NCBI GenBank assembly: GCA_025612245.1
Contig: JAAXKQ010000011.1
Coordinates: forward strand, 62,001 to 126,000
Source of the DNA: Ignavibacteria bacterium
GTDB lineage: Bacteria; Bacteroidota; Ignavibacteria; Ignavibacteriales; SURF-24
DNA length: 64,000 nt
Direction: 5' to 3'
This document shows, piece by piece, positions 9,035 through 16,969 of this stretch. Numbering within the stretch: position 1 is the first letter of the stretch; each line of letters begins with the position of its first letter. The notes beneath the pieces were generated by a model. The model had not been told where the DNA came from. It saw only the letters and a program-made list of their open reading frames with translations, and ran no database searches. The position numbers and the translations under genes are program-made.

Positions 9035-9694
9035 TTAATTATTTTGAAAAAGAACGTCCTTGAAACTGTAAAGGCCAAACTCCTTCTGCACAATGAAATT
9101 CACGGCCTTTAGAACCCCTTCGGCAAAAGTCCTGCGGCTTGTGGCGCTGTGGGTTAACGTCAGCACCTCTCCAAGCCCTCCGAAAGAGACCGAGTGTTCA
9201 CCTGCAATGTTTCCGATCCTCAAGGAATGAATGCCGACGTCTTTGCCAATGGCATTTCTTAACATCAGTGCCGTTCCCGAAGGTTTATCTTTCTTGAACC
9301 TGTGGTGGGTCTCTGTAATTTCAATATCCCAGTCAGCGAGATTGTCACTTAAAAACTCCACGCATTTTAAGAGCATCTGTATGCCGACTGAATAGTTATA
9401 GCTCAACACTGCCGGAATTTTCTGGCTGACCTCATTTATCATGCTGAGCTGCTCATCTGTATAGCCCGTAGTGCCTATTACAAGGGGGCTATTCATTTCA
9501 CGCGCCAGATGCAGCGTTTTCTCCAGTGTCTCGGGGGAGGAGAAATCTATTAAAACTTCAGGAGTCCCTTCCTGCCAAAGCCCGCTTTTATCGTATTTTA
9601 ACACGGCTTTGTTTCCGGCCTCTTGCATTAAGCTTTCGATTTCAAGGCCCATTCTTCCCGAGGCTCCAACAAGGCCGTACTTAATCATTCTCAT
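9035..9694 (-). CDS. dapB: 4-hydroxy-tetrahydrodipicolinate reductase
   Basis: Reduces the DapA product to tetrahydrodipicolinate using NAD(P)H. GASGRMG near the N-terminus is the dinucleotide loop, and [16 protein letters not shown] is the DapB signature that carries the catalytic His and Lys. At about 219 residues it is shorter than the E. coli type (about 270), as in other compact DapB proteins. The ORF track starts at a GTG at 9700; the ATG at 9694 is better placed after AGAGGG. It lies 41 bases after dapA and 15 bases before dapH. Confidence 0.93.
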   Translation of the reverse strand: MRMIKYGLVGASGRMGLEIESLMQEAGNKAVLKYDKSGLWQEGTPEVLIDFSSPETLEKTLHLAREMNSPLVIGTTGYTDEQLSMINEVSQKIPAVLSYNYSVGIQMLLKCVEFLSDNLADWDIEITETHHRFKKDKPSGTALMLRNAIGKDVGIHSLRIGNIAGEHSVSFGGLGEVLTLTHSATSRRTFAEGVLKAVNFIVQKEFGLYSFKDVLFQNN

Positions 9695-9740
9695 TTTCAC
9701 CCTCTTTATTATTAGGCCATGTAAGGCTAAAAAAAGTTAT

Positions 9741-10607
9741 TTAGCGGCTAATAGACTTCATCAGAATATCCGAGGTCTTTTCCGTAGCCTTAGTCAGCGG
9801 CAGCCGCAGGACATTTTTGCAGTAGCCCAAAAGGCTCAGGGCGAACTTAACCGGAATCGGGTTTGTTTCAATAAACAGGTCGTTCATTATTTTTAGGTAT
9901 TTTGCGTTAATTTCACGTGCCAGTGCCCAGTCACCCTTAAATATTGCATCCGTAATGCTTACCATTACCCCTGGAAAAACGTTCGAAAATACGGATATGA
10001 CCCCATTGCCTCCCAGAGCCATTATAGGGATGGTCTGGTCGTCATTGCCCGAGAATACCAGGAAATCCTCCGGCTTCATTGCCATGAGTCTGGCGATCTG
10101 TGAAATATCCCCGCTGGCTTCCTTTACGCCTATTACGTTTGGACAAACCTCATGAATTTTAAGTACCGTCTCGGGCAGCAGGTTCATTGAGGTCCTGCTT
10201 GGGACGTTATAGATTAAAATTGGCAGGTTCGTCCTTTCGGCAATATACCTGTAATGTTCAACAAGCCCTGCCTGCGTCCCTTTATTATAATAAGGGTTTA
10301 CAATCAGCAGTCCGTCGGCCTTAAAGTCTTCCGCTATTTTATTGTTCTCTACAACTTTCTTTGTATCGTTAGTGCCCGTACCTATAATGACGGGTACCTG
10401 CCTGTCTACTTCAACGATAACTGTCTCTACAATCTTTCTTCTTTCCTCATCGTCAATTGTTGCAGCCTCTCCGGTTGTTCCCAGCACAACCAGTGAGTTG
10501 ATGCCGCCTTCGAGCTGAAAGCGGATGAGTTTCTTGAGAGCTTGGTAATCAACTTCAAACGACTCCTCAAAAGGCGTAATCAGGGCTGTCCCGGTTCCTT
10601 TGAACAT
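9741..10607 (-). CDS. dapA: 4-hydroxy-tetrahydrodipicolinate synthase
   Basis: Condenses pyruvate with aspartate semialdehyde as the first dedicated lysine step. This TIM-barrel aldolase of 288 residues has the Schiff-base Lys162 in GVKEASGD, the catalytic Tyr133 in YNVPSRTS and the GTTGEA pyruvate-binding motif near residues 43-48. It is the first gene of the dap operon, with a -7-like element (TATATTTG) about 80 bases upstream. The preceding flavoprotein gene is on the same strand but 150 bases away, so dapA probably has its own promoter. Confidence 0.96.
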   Translation of the reverse strand: MFKGTGTALITPFEESFEVDYQALKKLIRFQLEGGINSLVVLGTTGEAATIDDEERRKIVETVIVEVDRQVPVIIGTGTNDTKKVVENNKIAEDFKADGLLIVNPYYNKGTQAGLVEHYRYIAERTNLPILIYNVPSRTSMNLLPETVLKIHEVCPNVIGVKEASGDISQIARLMAMKPEDFLVFSGNDDQTIPIMALGGNGVISVFSNVFPGVMVSITDAIFKGDWALAREINAKYLKIMNDLFIETNPIPVKFALSLLGYCKNVLRLPLTKATEKTSDILMKSISR

Positions 10608-10688
10608 AAGTTCTCCCGAAAAAAGTTTTCAAAAGAAAAGTTTTTACAGAATAAACACTAAAAGCATGAGTAAGAACAATCTATCTGG

Positions 10689-10696
10689 CAAATATA
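10689..10696 (-). promoter_or_regulatory. Bacteroidota-type -7 element before dapA
   Basis: On the minus strand TATATTTG matches the TAnnTTTG consensus exactly. Nineteen bases further upstream is only GTTC, a weak -33 element. A start about 7 bases downstream would give a leader of roughly 75 bases. Confidence 0.4.
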
Positions 10697-10759
10697 ACAC
10701 ATTAATGTAAATTTTGAACTCTAGGAATCGGGTTTCAGCCCTTTAAAGTCTTTGAATTT

Positions 10760-11695
10760 TTAAGTATTGGCTACGGGATTTTCTCTTTTTAGCGCCGGCC
10801 TTTCTTCTTCCTGGAGCTCCATATTAATTGCCACGCCTGCCCTTGCACCTTCGGCAGCGGCAACAACAACAAACTTCACGTCCTTTGTTATATCCCCGGC
10901 AGCAAAGATACCCTTGATATTTGTCTGCTGCTTTTTGTTTGTCGGTATAAATCCCTTGTCGTTGAACCGGCAGCCGAGCATTTCGGCAATGTTCGACTTC
11001 TGCTTCTGCCCAGTGGAAAAAAACATAACGTCACGTTCAAGGGATGATCCGTTAACGAAAACTATCCTTTGCAGTAAGCCGCCTCTGCCTTCCAGGCGGG
11101 CTATTTTACCGGTATAGATTCTTACATCGTGCCATTCAAGGGTTTCTTTGTCCTTACGGCTCAGGCGGGCAAACCCGTCTGAGACCAGTATGACGTCATT
11201 GCTCCAGGTCTTAAGTGAAAGTGAGAGTGCGAGGGCGGCTTTACCCCGCGCGTAGACCGCGAACCTCGTGTCGCGCACCTCCCAGCCGTCGCAGTAAGGG
11301 CAGTGAAATACGCTGGAGCCATAGAATTCATCAATTCCCTCGATTTGCGGTATGTTATCCGTAATGCCGGTGGCCAGCAGGATTTTTTTTGAATAGAACC
11401 TTTCACCCTCCGAGCTGACGACCTCAAAGCCCTGAGTGTGGGGGATTACACTGGAAATTTCCATCTGGCATTTTTTTATGTCGTACCGTTTCAGTTCTTC
11501 ACTTCCCAGGCGAAGAAATTCCAGGGGCTTTATTCCGTCGCGCGTAAGGTATCCATGCATGAATTTGGCCTTGAAGTTTCTCGGCCTGCCGCTGTCGCAG
11601 ATAAGGACTCTTCTGCGGCTGCGCCCGAGGACTATTGCCGCATTCAGCCCCGCCGGACCGCCGCCGATAATAATTACGTCATAATTGTTGTCCAT
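10760..11695 (-). CDS. Thioredoxin-reductase-like FAD oxidoreductase with CPYC motif
   Basis: A two-domain flavoprotein of the thioredoxin reductase fold, likely to pass electrons to a disulfide or small-molecule thiol. IIIGGGPAGLNAA near the N-terminus binds FAD, and the C-terminal GIFAAGDITKDVKF is the second FAD motif. The redox pair is CPYCDGWE rather than the CATC of thioredoxin reductases. The NADPH motif is degenerate (YARGKAALALS instead of GxGxxA), as in some dithiol oxidases of natural-product pathways. The ORF track starts at 11737, but MDNNYDV at 11695 is the normal family start and lies just after a possible -35/-10 pair. The physiological partner is unknown. Confidence 0.85.
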   Translation of the reverse strand: MDNNYDVIIIGGGPAGLNAAIVLGRSRRRVLICDSGRPRNFKAKFMHGYLTRDGIKPLEFLRLGSEELKRYDIKKCQMEISSVIPHTQGFEVVSSEGERFYSKKILLATGITDNIPQIEGIDEFYGSSVFHCPYCDGWEVRDTRFAVYARGKAALALSLSLKTWSNDVILVSDGFARLSRKDKETLEWHDVRIYTGKIARLEGRGGLLQRIVFVNGSSLERDVMFFSTGQKQKSNIAEMLGCRFNDKGFIPTNKKQQTNIKGIFAAGDITKDVKFVVVAAAEGARAGVAINMELQEEERPALKRENPVANT

Positions 11696-12051
11696 CTTCC
11701 TAAAACCGGATAATTCTGGCAATTGAAATACACTCATTTATTTGTAAAGATTTATTCGGTTAATGTCAACGAAGGAATTCTGTCGCTTTGGTCGCTGCTT
11801 TACTGACAAAGCACATCTTTCTGACATCCTGGAATATCGCTCAGGGAAGGAGAAGAGTATGCCTAAAAATGCCCTGACTGGCAAGACTCCATCCTTCCTA
11901 ATTAAGCTTTTTCTTGCCTTATGGAGCAACTTGCAACTGGAACAAAACTCTTCAAGATGCCGGGGCATTATATAAGGGAAGAATTTCTCAGAGAAAGTAT
12001 TATCTTATTGTATAGCCCGGTTGGAAACCTATTATAAAATGAGGGGAAAAT
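11696..12051. other. Divergent intergenic region
   Basis: About 355 bases between the minus-strand flavoprotein and the plus-strand nucleotidyltransferase. It must hold promoters for both. A sigma70-like pair for the minus gene is annotated at 11743-11771. For the plus gene, TTGTAT and TATTAT about 16 bases apart near 12008-12035 are a weak candidate. Two overlapping ORFs here (11738-11968 minus, 11763-11975 plus) look like chance frames. Confidence 0.5.
11743..11771 (-). promoter_or_regulatory. Possible promoter of the flavoprotein gene
   Basis: On the minus strand TTGACA, 17 bases, then TACAAA. If used, transcription would begin close to 11736, which would exclude the 11737 start codon and favour the ATG at 11695. 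Confidence 0.3.
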
Positions 12052-12765
12052 ATGAACCTTGCAATCCTGGCTGCTGGCGAGAGCTCGCGCCTTAAGGCAG
12101 AGGGGCTGAAAGTTCCAAAGCCGTTAATAACCATCAATGGGGAAACCATAATTGAAAGAATCATAAGGCTCGGCCTTCAGAATGGGGCGGCTTCCATATA
12201 CTGCATTATAAATGAAGAGGAGCTCCTGCTGCGGGAATTTTTCATCTCTGGTGACTTCGAGGTGCCGGTAAAGCTCGTCATCAGGACTACCGAGAGCTCG
12301 ATGCACAGCCTTTTTAGCCTGGCTCCTTATCTTACTGATGAGCCTTTTCTCCTGACAACCTGCGATTCGGTCTTTGACGCGCTGGAATTCAGGAATTTTG
12401 TCTCTTCCGTTAAAAACAGCACGGGAATCCAGGGTACGCTTGCCGTGACTCAATATATCGACGATGAAAAACCCTTGTGTGTCAAAATGGATTCCGGGAA
12501 TAAAATTACCGCCTTCAGCGATCGGCAGGAGGGCTACCTTTGGGCTACAGGCGGAATCTACTATTTCTCGCCTGAGATATTTGAAATGATTAAGGCGGCG
12601 CATGAGCTGAAGATTTCCCGCCTGAGAAATTTCCTGAGGCTTCTTTTAAGTAACGGCTACAGCCTGAAGGGTTTTCCATTCTCCAAGATAATTGACGTGG
12701 ATCACCTGAAAGACATAAAGGCTGCCGAAGAATACCTCTGTCCTTCTGAAAAGCCGGGGGCTTAA
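12052..12765 (+). CDS. Sugar/polyol-phosphate nucleotidyltransferase (MobA/IPCT-like)
   Basis: Likely couples a CTP or other NTP to a phosphorylated alcohol, sugar or polyol to give an activated donor. LAAGESSRLK near residues 5-14 is the glycine-rich nucleotide loop, KPL at about 23-25 follows it as in the family, and LLTTCDSV near residue 100 carries the metal-binding Asp. Length (237) matches stand-alone cytidylyltransferases such as LicC or the inositol-phosphate cytidylyltransferase domain. It opens a plus-strand run that includes a CDP-alcohol phosphotransferase, so a CDP-activated headgroup is the simplest reading. The true substrate is not readable from the sequence. Confidence 0.85.
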   Translation: MNLAILAAGESSRLKAEGLKVPKPLITINGETIIERIIRLGLQNGAASIYCIINEEELLLREFFISGDFEVPVKLVIRTTESSMHSLFSLAPYLTDEPFLLTTCDSVFDALEFRNFVSSVKNSTGIQGTLAVTQYIDDEKPLCVKMDSGNKITAFSDRQEGYLWATGGIYYFSPEIFEMIKAAHELKISRLRNFLRLLLSNGYSLKGFPFSKIIDVDHLKDIKAAEEYLCPSEKPGA

Positions 12766-12886
12766 ATTCAATTTTAACAGTCTCTATTGATATAATAACA
12801 AAAAATCGGTATATAATTTATTAGGCAATGAAGCCTGAGCTTAGTTCTTAGAAATACCTTCCTTAAAAACAGTGGAGAGCCAGGAT

Positions 12887-13720
12887 ATGAAGTTAAAATT
12901 TGCAGGCATCCGGCGGAAAACAGAATTTTCTCCGAATCACGAAGTAAATGACCTTGCAATTATTAATTGCACGGCCGAGAACTTAATAAAGCTGGGAGCA
13001 GATGTTAGAATATATGATGAAGACACAATTAGCCCGGAGCTCATAAAGGAAGACCTTATATTTTCCATGGTTCAGGGCCCGAAGGGAATTCAGGAACTCT
13101 TCAGGATTTCAGAACGCGGTTCCATGATAATCAATTCCCCGGCGAGTGTCTATTCGTGCTACCGCTTTAACATGCTTAAGATGCTCTCGGGCGGGGGAAT
13201 TCCTACTCCCAAAAGTATCCTGACCTCTACGGAAATAAGCCTCAACGGCCAGATAAATGAATTCAGCTCGGAAAGGCTCTGGGTTAAAAGGGGGGACGTG
13301 CATGCCGTTAGAAAAGAAGACGTTATCTCCGTCCCGGCTGAGCGCAGTGAGATAACAAGCACGCTTGAGGAATTCCACAAGAGAAAAATCGACAGGGTCA
13401 TTCTCCAGGAAGACATCCCCGGGGATACCGTTAAATTTTACGCCGTCAGGGAAACGGGATTTTTTTACTGGTACTATCTATCCAATGCTTTCAGCAACTG
13501 CTTTACAGAAAACGCCCTAAGGCAGCTGGCCGAAACTTCGGCCGAAATCCTCGGGCTTTATATCTACGGCGGTGATGCAATCATAATGAGTGACGGATCT
13601 ATTATTGTCATAGATATCAACGACTGGCCGAGCTTTGCTCCTATAAGGGAAGAAGCCGGCTATCATATCTCCAATTTATTATTAGCCAAAGGGAGGGAAT
13701 TTGTTAACAGCAGACTTTAA
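12887..13720 (+). CDS. ATP-grasp-fold protein, unknown substrate
   Basis: Probably an ATP-dependent ligase or kinase. The ORF track starts at a GTG at 12872; the ATG at 12887 (MKLKFAG) is better, with GGAG about 10 bases upstream, giving 277 residues. The middle part has the ATP-grasp order: a Lys in LWVKRGD, the VILQEDIPGD nucleotide-contact strand, FYAVRE, and a C-terminal VIDINDWPSF with the Asp and Asn of the metal site. Both RimK-type ligases and inositol polyphosphate 5/6-kinases share this layout; DINxxPS is reminiscent of the latter. The next gene starts inside its last codons, so the two are translated together. Confidence 0.65.
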   Translation: MKLKFAGIRRKTEFSPNHEVNDLAIINCTAENLIKLGADVRIYDEDTISPELIKEDLIFSMVQGPKGIQELFRISERGSMIINSPASVYSCYRFNMLKMLSGGGIPTPKSILTSTEISLNGQINEFSSERLWVKRGDVHAVRKEDVISVPAERSEITSTLEEFHKRKIDRVILQEDIPGDTVKFYAVRETGFFYWYYLSNAFSNCFTENALRQLAETSAEILGLYIYGGDAIIMSDGSIIVIDINDWPSFAPIREEAGYHISNLLLAKGREFVNSRL

Positions 13721-15059
13721 GCGCAAATACGCTTCCATGAAAACAGAGGTGCCCGGGCCAAAATCAAAAGAACTCTTCGAGTTTGAACAAAAACATATCT
13801 CGCCGGGTATCCAGACTATCGCCACTTCTTCCAAAATTGCTGTTGAGAAAGGGGAGGGGGCAGTAATTGAAGACGTGGACGGAAACAGGTATATCGACTT
13901 TTTTGCCGGGGTCGGTGTGGCAAGCCTTGGCTACAACCACCCGAAATACGTTAAAATGATGCAGGAGCAGGTCTCAAAAATCCACGTCGGGAGCTTTACT
14001 TCCAGGAACAGGGCCGGGCTTTCACAGCTCCTTTCTGAAGTGGCCGTAGGTGACCTCAGGCGTACGCAGTACTATAGCAGCGGTGCCGAAGCCGTTGAGG
14101 CGGCTTTGAGGCTTGCCAAGTCCTATACCGGCAAGTCGGAATTCATCGGCTTCTGGGAAGGATTTCACGGCAAGACGCTCGGGGTACTGGGACTCCTGGG
14201 GGATAATTTCAAGCACGGTCTGGGGCCCCTTCCTTTCGGCAGGTATCTTACTCCTTATGCAAACTGCAGGCATTGTCCTTTCGGGCGCACATTCCCGGAG
14301 TGTGATTTTATGTGTGTGGATTTCATAAAGAAAAAAATAAGGTACGAAACTACAAACGACGTTGCGGCAATTGTTGTTGAGCCCATTCAGGGTACGGCAG
14401 GAAATGTGGTCCCCCCGGAAGGCTTCCTCCTGAGGCTGAGGCAGCTTGCAGATGAAATTAAGGCCGTTCTTATTGTTGATGAAATGATTACCGGCTTCGG
14501 CAGGACAGGAAAGATGTTCGGCTACCAGCACGATAACGTGGTGCCGGATATTATTACGGTAGGCAAGGGGTTCGGGGGCGGATTCCCGATGACGGGACTT
14601 ATGTCGAGGGATGAGATTATATTTTCAAAACCTTTTGCAAACCCCAGCGGTAGCTCTTCGAGCTACGGGGGGAACCCCCTGGCCTCGGCATCCGCATACG
14701 TCACGCTTAAGACGATAATTGAAGAAGGACTGGTTGAAAATTCCGCGCGCGTGGGGGCTTTCATGCTCGAAAAACTGAAAACATTCAAGGAAAAGTTCCC
14801 GTTTGTCGGTGAAGTGCGCGGGCGCGGACTAATGATCGGAATGGAGCTCGTCAAATCACCCGGTTCCATGGAAAAGCTGGATAAAAAATATACACAGATG
14901 ATTTTCCGGGAATGCCTGAACAAAGGACTGATTGTAATGGGCTACAACCCGGACGTAAGAATCAATCCGCCGCTCATAATAAATGAGGAAATTGCCGAAG
15001 AGGGTATTGAAATAATGGAGGAAGCCTTTAAGAATGTCGCAGATAGAATTGTCGTATAA
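13701..15059 (+). CDS. Class III (fold type I) PLP aminotransferase
   Basis: Moves an amino group between an amino donor and an aldehyde or ketone substrate. The PLP lysine is Lys289 in TVGKGFGGG, the cofactor Asp is in IVDEMITGFGRTG, and YYSSGAEAVEAAL is the phosphate-binding region. Residues 189-205 hold four cysteines (CRHC...C...C), an insertion also seen in some GABA aminotransferase relatives, where a CxxC can hold iron-sulfur. The TTG start has an excellent ribosome site (GGGAGGGAAT) and overlaps the ATP-grasp gene by 20 bases. In this cluster it may aminate the keto product of the downstream Gfo/Idh dehydrogenase. Confidence 0.88.
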   Translation: MLTADFKRKYASMKTEVPGPKSKELFEFEQKHISPGIQTIATSSKIAVEKGEGAVIEDVDGNRYIDFFAGVGVASLGYNHPKYVKMMQEQVSKIHVGSFTSRNRAGLSQLLSEVAVGDLRRTQYYSSGAEAVEAALRLAKSYTGKSEFIGFWEGFHGKTLGVLGLLGDNFKHGLGPLPFGRYLTPYANCRHCPFGRTFPECDFMCVDFIKKKIRYETTNDVAAIVVEPIQGTAGNVVPPEGFLLRLRQLADEIKAVLIVDEMITGFGRTGKMFGYQHDNVVPDIITVGKGFGGGFPMTGLMSRDEIIFSKPFANPSGSSSSYGGNPLASASAYVTLKTIIEEGLVENSARVGAFMLEKLKTFKEKFPFVGEVRGRGLMIGMELVKSPGSMEKLDKKYTQMIFRECLNKGLIVMGYNPDVRINPPLIINEEIAEEGIEIMEEAFKNVADRIVV

Positions 15060-15960
15060 AACAAGGGACGTTGAAGAGTTCCTGGACGTTTATTTTTACC
15101 GCCCCTTTGGATTTCTGATTGCAAAGGCATGCTGGAGGCTTGGCATTAAGCCTAATGCAATTACCACTATGGGCATGGTAATTGGCGTTGCAGGGGGACA
15201 CCTGCTATTTTATAACAATCACTGGCTGAACCTTTACGGCATTCTTCTTATTATACTGAACGAGGCCTTCGACAGCGCCGACGGGCAGCTTGCAAGGCTT
15301 TCCGGAATTCACTCCAGGTACGGGCGGATTTTTGACGGCTTTGCGGGCAACACGGTCTTCCTGAGCATCTATATCCACCTGTGTCTGAGATACATTTATT
15401 CAGGCGGATCGTGGTGGGTGTTCCTCCTTGCAGTCATTTCCGGCATATGCCACTCATACCAGAGTGCAATGGCCGATTACTACAGGAACGGGTACCTGCA
15501 CTTCGTGGTCTCGGTCAAAAAAGGGGAGCTGGATAAACATAAGGAAGTCCTGAGGAGATTCAGGAGCCTGAGCTGGAAGAAAGATTTTCCCGGGAAATTC
15601 CTCCTGATGTTCTATGTCAACTATACGCGCCAGCAGGAGAGCCTTTCAGGAAACTTCCAGAAGCTCTTCAGCCGCAGCGCCGAAGTCTTTCAGGATAGTA
15701 TCCCCGAGGGATTTAAGAACACGTATAAGGAATATAATAAGCCACTGCTCAAGTACTATAACATACTTACGACCAATACAAGGCAGATCTGGCTGTTTAT
15801 TGTTGTGCTCCTGGATAAACCAATCTTCTACTTTTTCTTTGAGCTTACGCTTCTGAACATACTTCTTGCCTGGGTTACAATAAAACAGGAACATCTCAAT
15901 AAAAAGCTTCTTCTGAGGCTTGAGGATTTCAGGTCGGCTAAAATTAGGGTGGAGAAATAA
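15034..15960 (+). CDS. CDP-alcohol phosphotransferase family membrane protein
   Basis: Members join a CDP-activated alcohol to a second alcohol, usually at the inner face of the cytoplasmic membrane. Residues 80-105 read DSADGQLAR, eight residues, GRIFDGFAG. This matches the family motif DxxDGxxAR-x8-GxxxDxxx(D), except that the last Asp, thought to be the catalytic base, is Gly105. Several hydrophobic segments follow, and an unusually long charged segment (about 155-235) sits between two membrane regions. It overlaps the aminotransferase gene by 26 bases. The family is clear from the motif and topology; the substrate and even the activity are open given the lost Asp. Confidence 0.78.
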   Translation: MSQIELSYKTRDVEEFLDVYFYRPFGFLIAKACWRLGIKPNAITTMGMVIGVAGGHLLFYNNHWLNLYGILLIILNEAFDSADGQLARLSGIHSRYGRIFDGFAGNTVFLSIYIHLCLRYIYSGGSWWVFLLAVISGICHSYQSAMADYYRNGYLHFVVSVKKGELDKHKEVLRRFRSLSWKKDFPGKFLLMFYVNYTRQQESLSGNFQKLFSRSAEVFQDSIPEGFKNTYKEYNKPLLKYYNILTTNTRQIWLFIVVLLDKPIFYFFFELTLLNILLAWVTIKQEHLNKKLLLRLEDFRSAKIRVEK

Positions 15961-15961
15961 T

Positions 15962-16969
15962 TTGCTTAAGGGAGCGATAATAGGGATGGGCAAAATAGCC
16001 CAGGAAGCCCATATTCCTGCTTTTCTTGACCGCCAGGTCTTTAGGGATGCAAAAATCATTGCAGCCGTGGATGAGAATGGCCGGATGCTAAATCTTGTGC
16101 GCTCAAAGTATCCTGAAATCAGGTGCTACAGTTCGGTTGATGAGATGTTTGAACGCGAGGATCTGGACTTTATCGATATCTGCACTCCGCCGGGAACTCA
16201 CGCGCACATGATTGAAGAGGGGCTTAAAAGGGGAGTCCACATAATATGCGAAAAGCCCTTTGTCCTTGGCGCCTTTGATGCCGAGAGGCTCTACCCTTCA
16301 ATTGCCGGGTATCAGAAGGTCTTTATGCCTGTCCACCAGTACAAGTATTCTCCCCTATGGAAAGCCTTTAAGGAGGAGGCTTCAAGAGGAACATCGGGTA
16401 AAAACTTCATACAGTTTAATGTGTTCAGAACTGAGGCCGATAGAGGAATTGCTTCTTTAAATAAAGGCTGGCGTACAGATCCTGAACTTAGTGGCGGCGG
16501 AATTTTATCCGACACAGGGGTGCATTACCTATATTTGTCGCTATGGATGCTTGGAGAGGTTAGGAGTATTACGGCAAGAGCGTTTTCCATTTCCCACACC
16601 GAGTACAGCGTTGAAGATACGGCGCTTGTGGTTCTGGAGTCTGAATACGGAGTTGCACAGATCAGCCTTACCTGGGGCGCGGACAGGAGGCATAACAGTG
16701 CCTGTCTTGTAAACAGCCGGAGCAGCCTTGTTTATAACGGCTCCGAACTGATAAGAAACTTTTTGAGCCAAAGCGAAAGGATTCCTGTCCCCGATGCTTC
16801 GGATAAAAAAAACTATATTTCGCTCTACGTCTCATTAGTGCGGGACTTTTTAGGTCAGGTCAACTCCGGCCTTAAGGATAACTGCCGTCTGGATGAGGCG
16901 TACAAAAGCATTAAGCTGTTGGATTCGTGCTACAGGGCAGCAGTAACAAACCGGACAATTACTTTTTAA
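15962..16969 (+). CDS. Gfo/Idh/MocA-family NAD(P)-dependent oxidoreductase
   Basis: Likely oxidises or reduces a sugar, inositol or related polyol at a single hydroxyl. GMGKIAQEAHIP is the Rossmann loop at the N-terminus, CEKPF holds the family's conserved Lys, and GGGILSDTGVHYLYL carries the Asp and His of the active site. The ORF track begins at 15920, but TTG at 15962 has GGTGGAG seven bases upstream and gives the usual 335-residue length. It follows the CDP-alcohol gene by one base and abuts the next gene (TAATG). With the aminotransferase it could convert a hydroxyl to an amine by way of a ketone. Confidence 0.88.
   Translation: MLKGAIIGMGKIAQEAHIPAFLDRQVFRDAKIIAAVDENGRMLNLVRSKYPEIRCYSSVDEMFEREDLDFIDICTPPGTHAHMIEEGLKRGVHIICEKPFVLGAFDAERLYPSIAGYQKVFMPVHQYKYSPLWKAFKEEASRGTSGKNFIQFNVFRTEADRGIASLNKGWRTDPELSGGGILSDTGVHYLYLSLWMLGEVRSITARAFSISHTEYSVEDTALVVLESEYGVAQISLTWGADRRHNSACLVNSRSSLVYNGSELIRNFLSQSERIPVPDASDKKNYISLYVSLVRDFLGQVNSGLKDNCRLDEAYKSIKLLDSCYRAAVTNRTITF

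Noticed and set aside
10608-10759. Lysine riboswitch before the dap operon
   Set aside because: The leader is about 75-150 bases, AT-rich and lacks the multi-helix layout and conserved junction of the lysine riboswitch.
11738-11968. Minus-strand ORF of 76 residues upstream of the flavoprotein
   Set aside because: No ribosome site, no recognisable fold, and an equal-length ORF on the other strand; both look like chance frames in a divergent promoter region.
12052-15960. Phosphonolipid pathway (nucleotidyltransferase, aminotransferase, CDP-alcohol transferase)
   Set aside because: No phosphoenolpyruvate mutase or phosphonopyruvate decarboxylase gene is in the cluster, so a phosphonate cannot be claimed.
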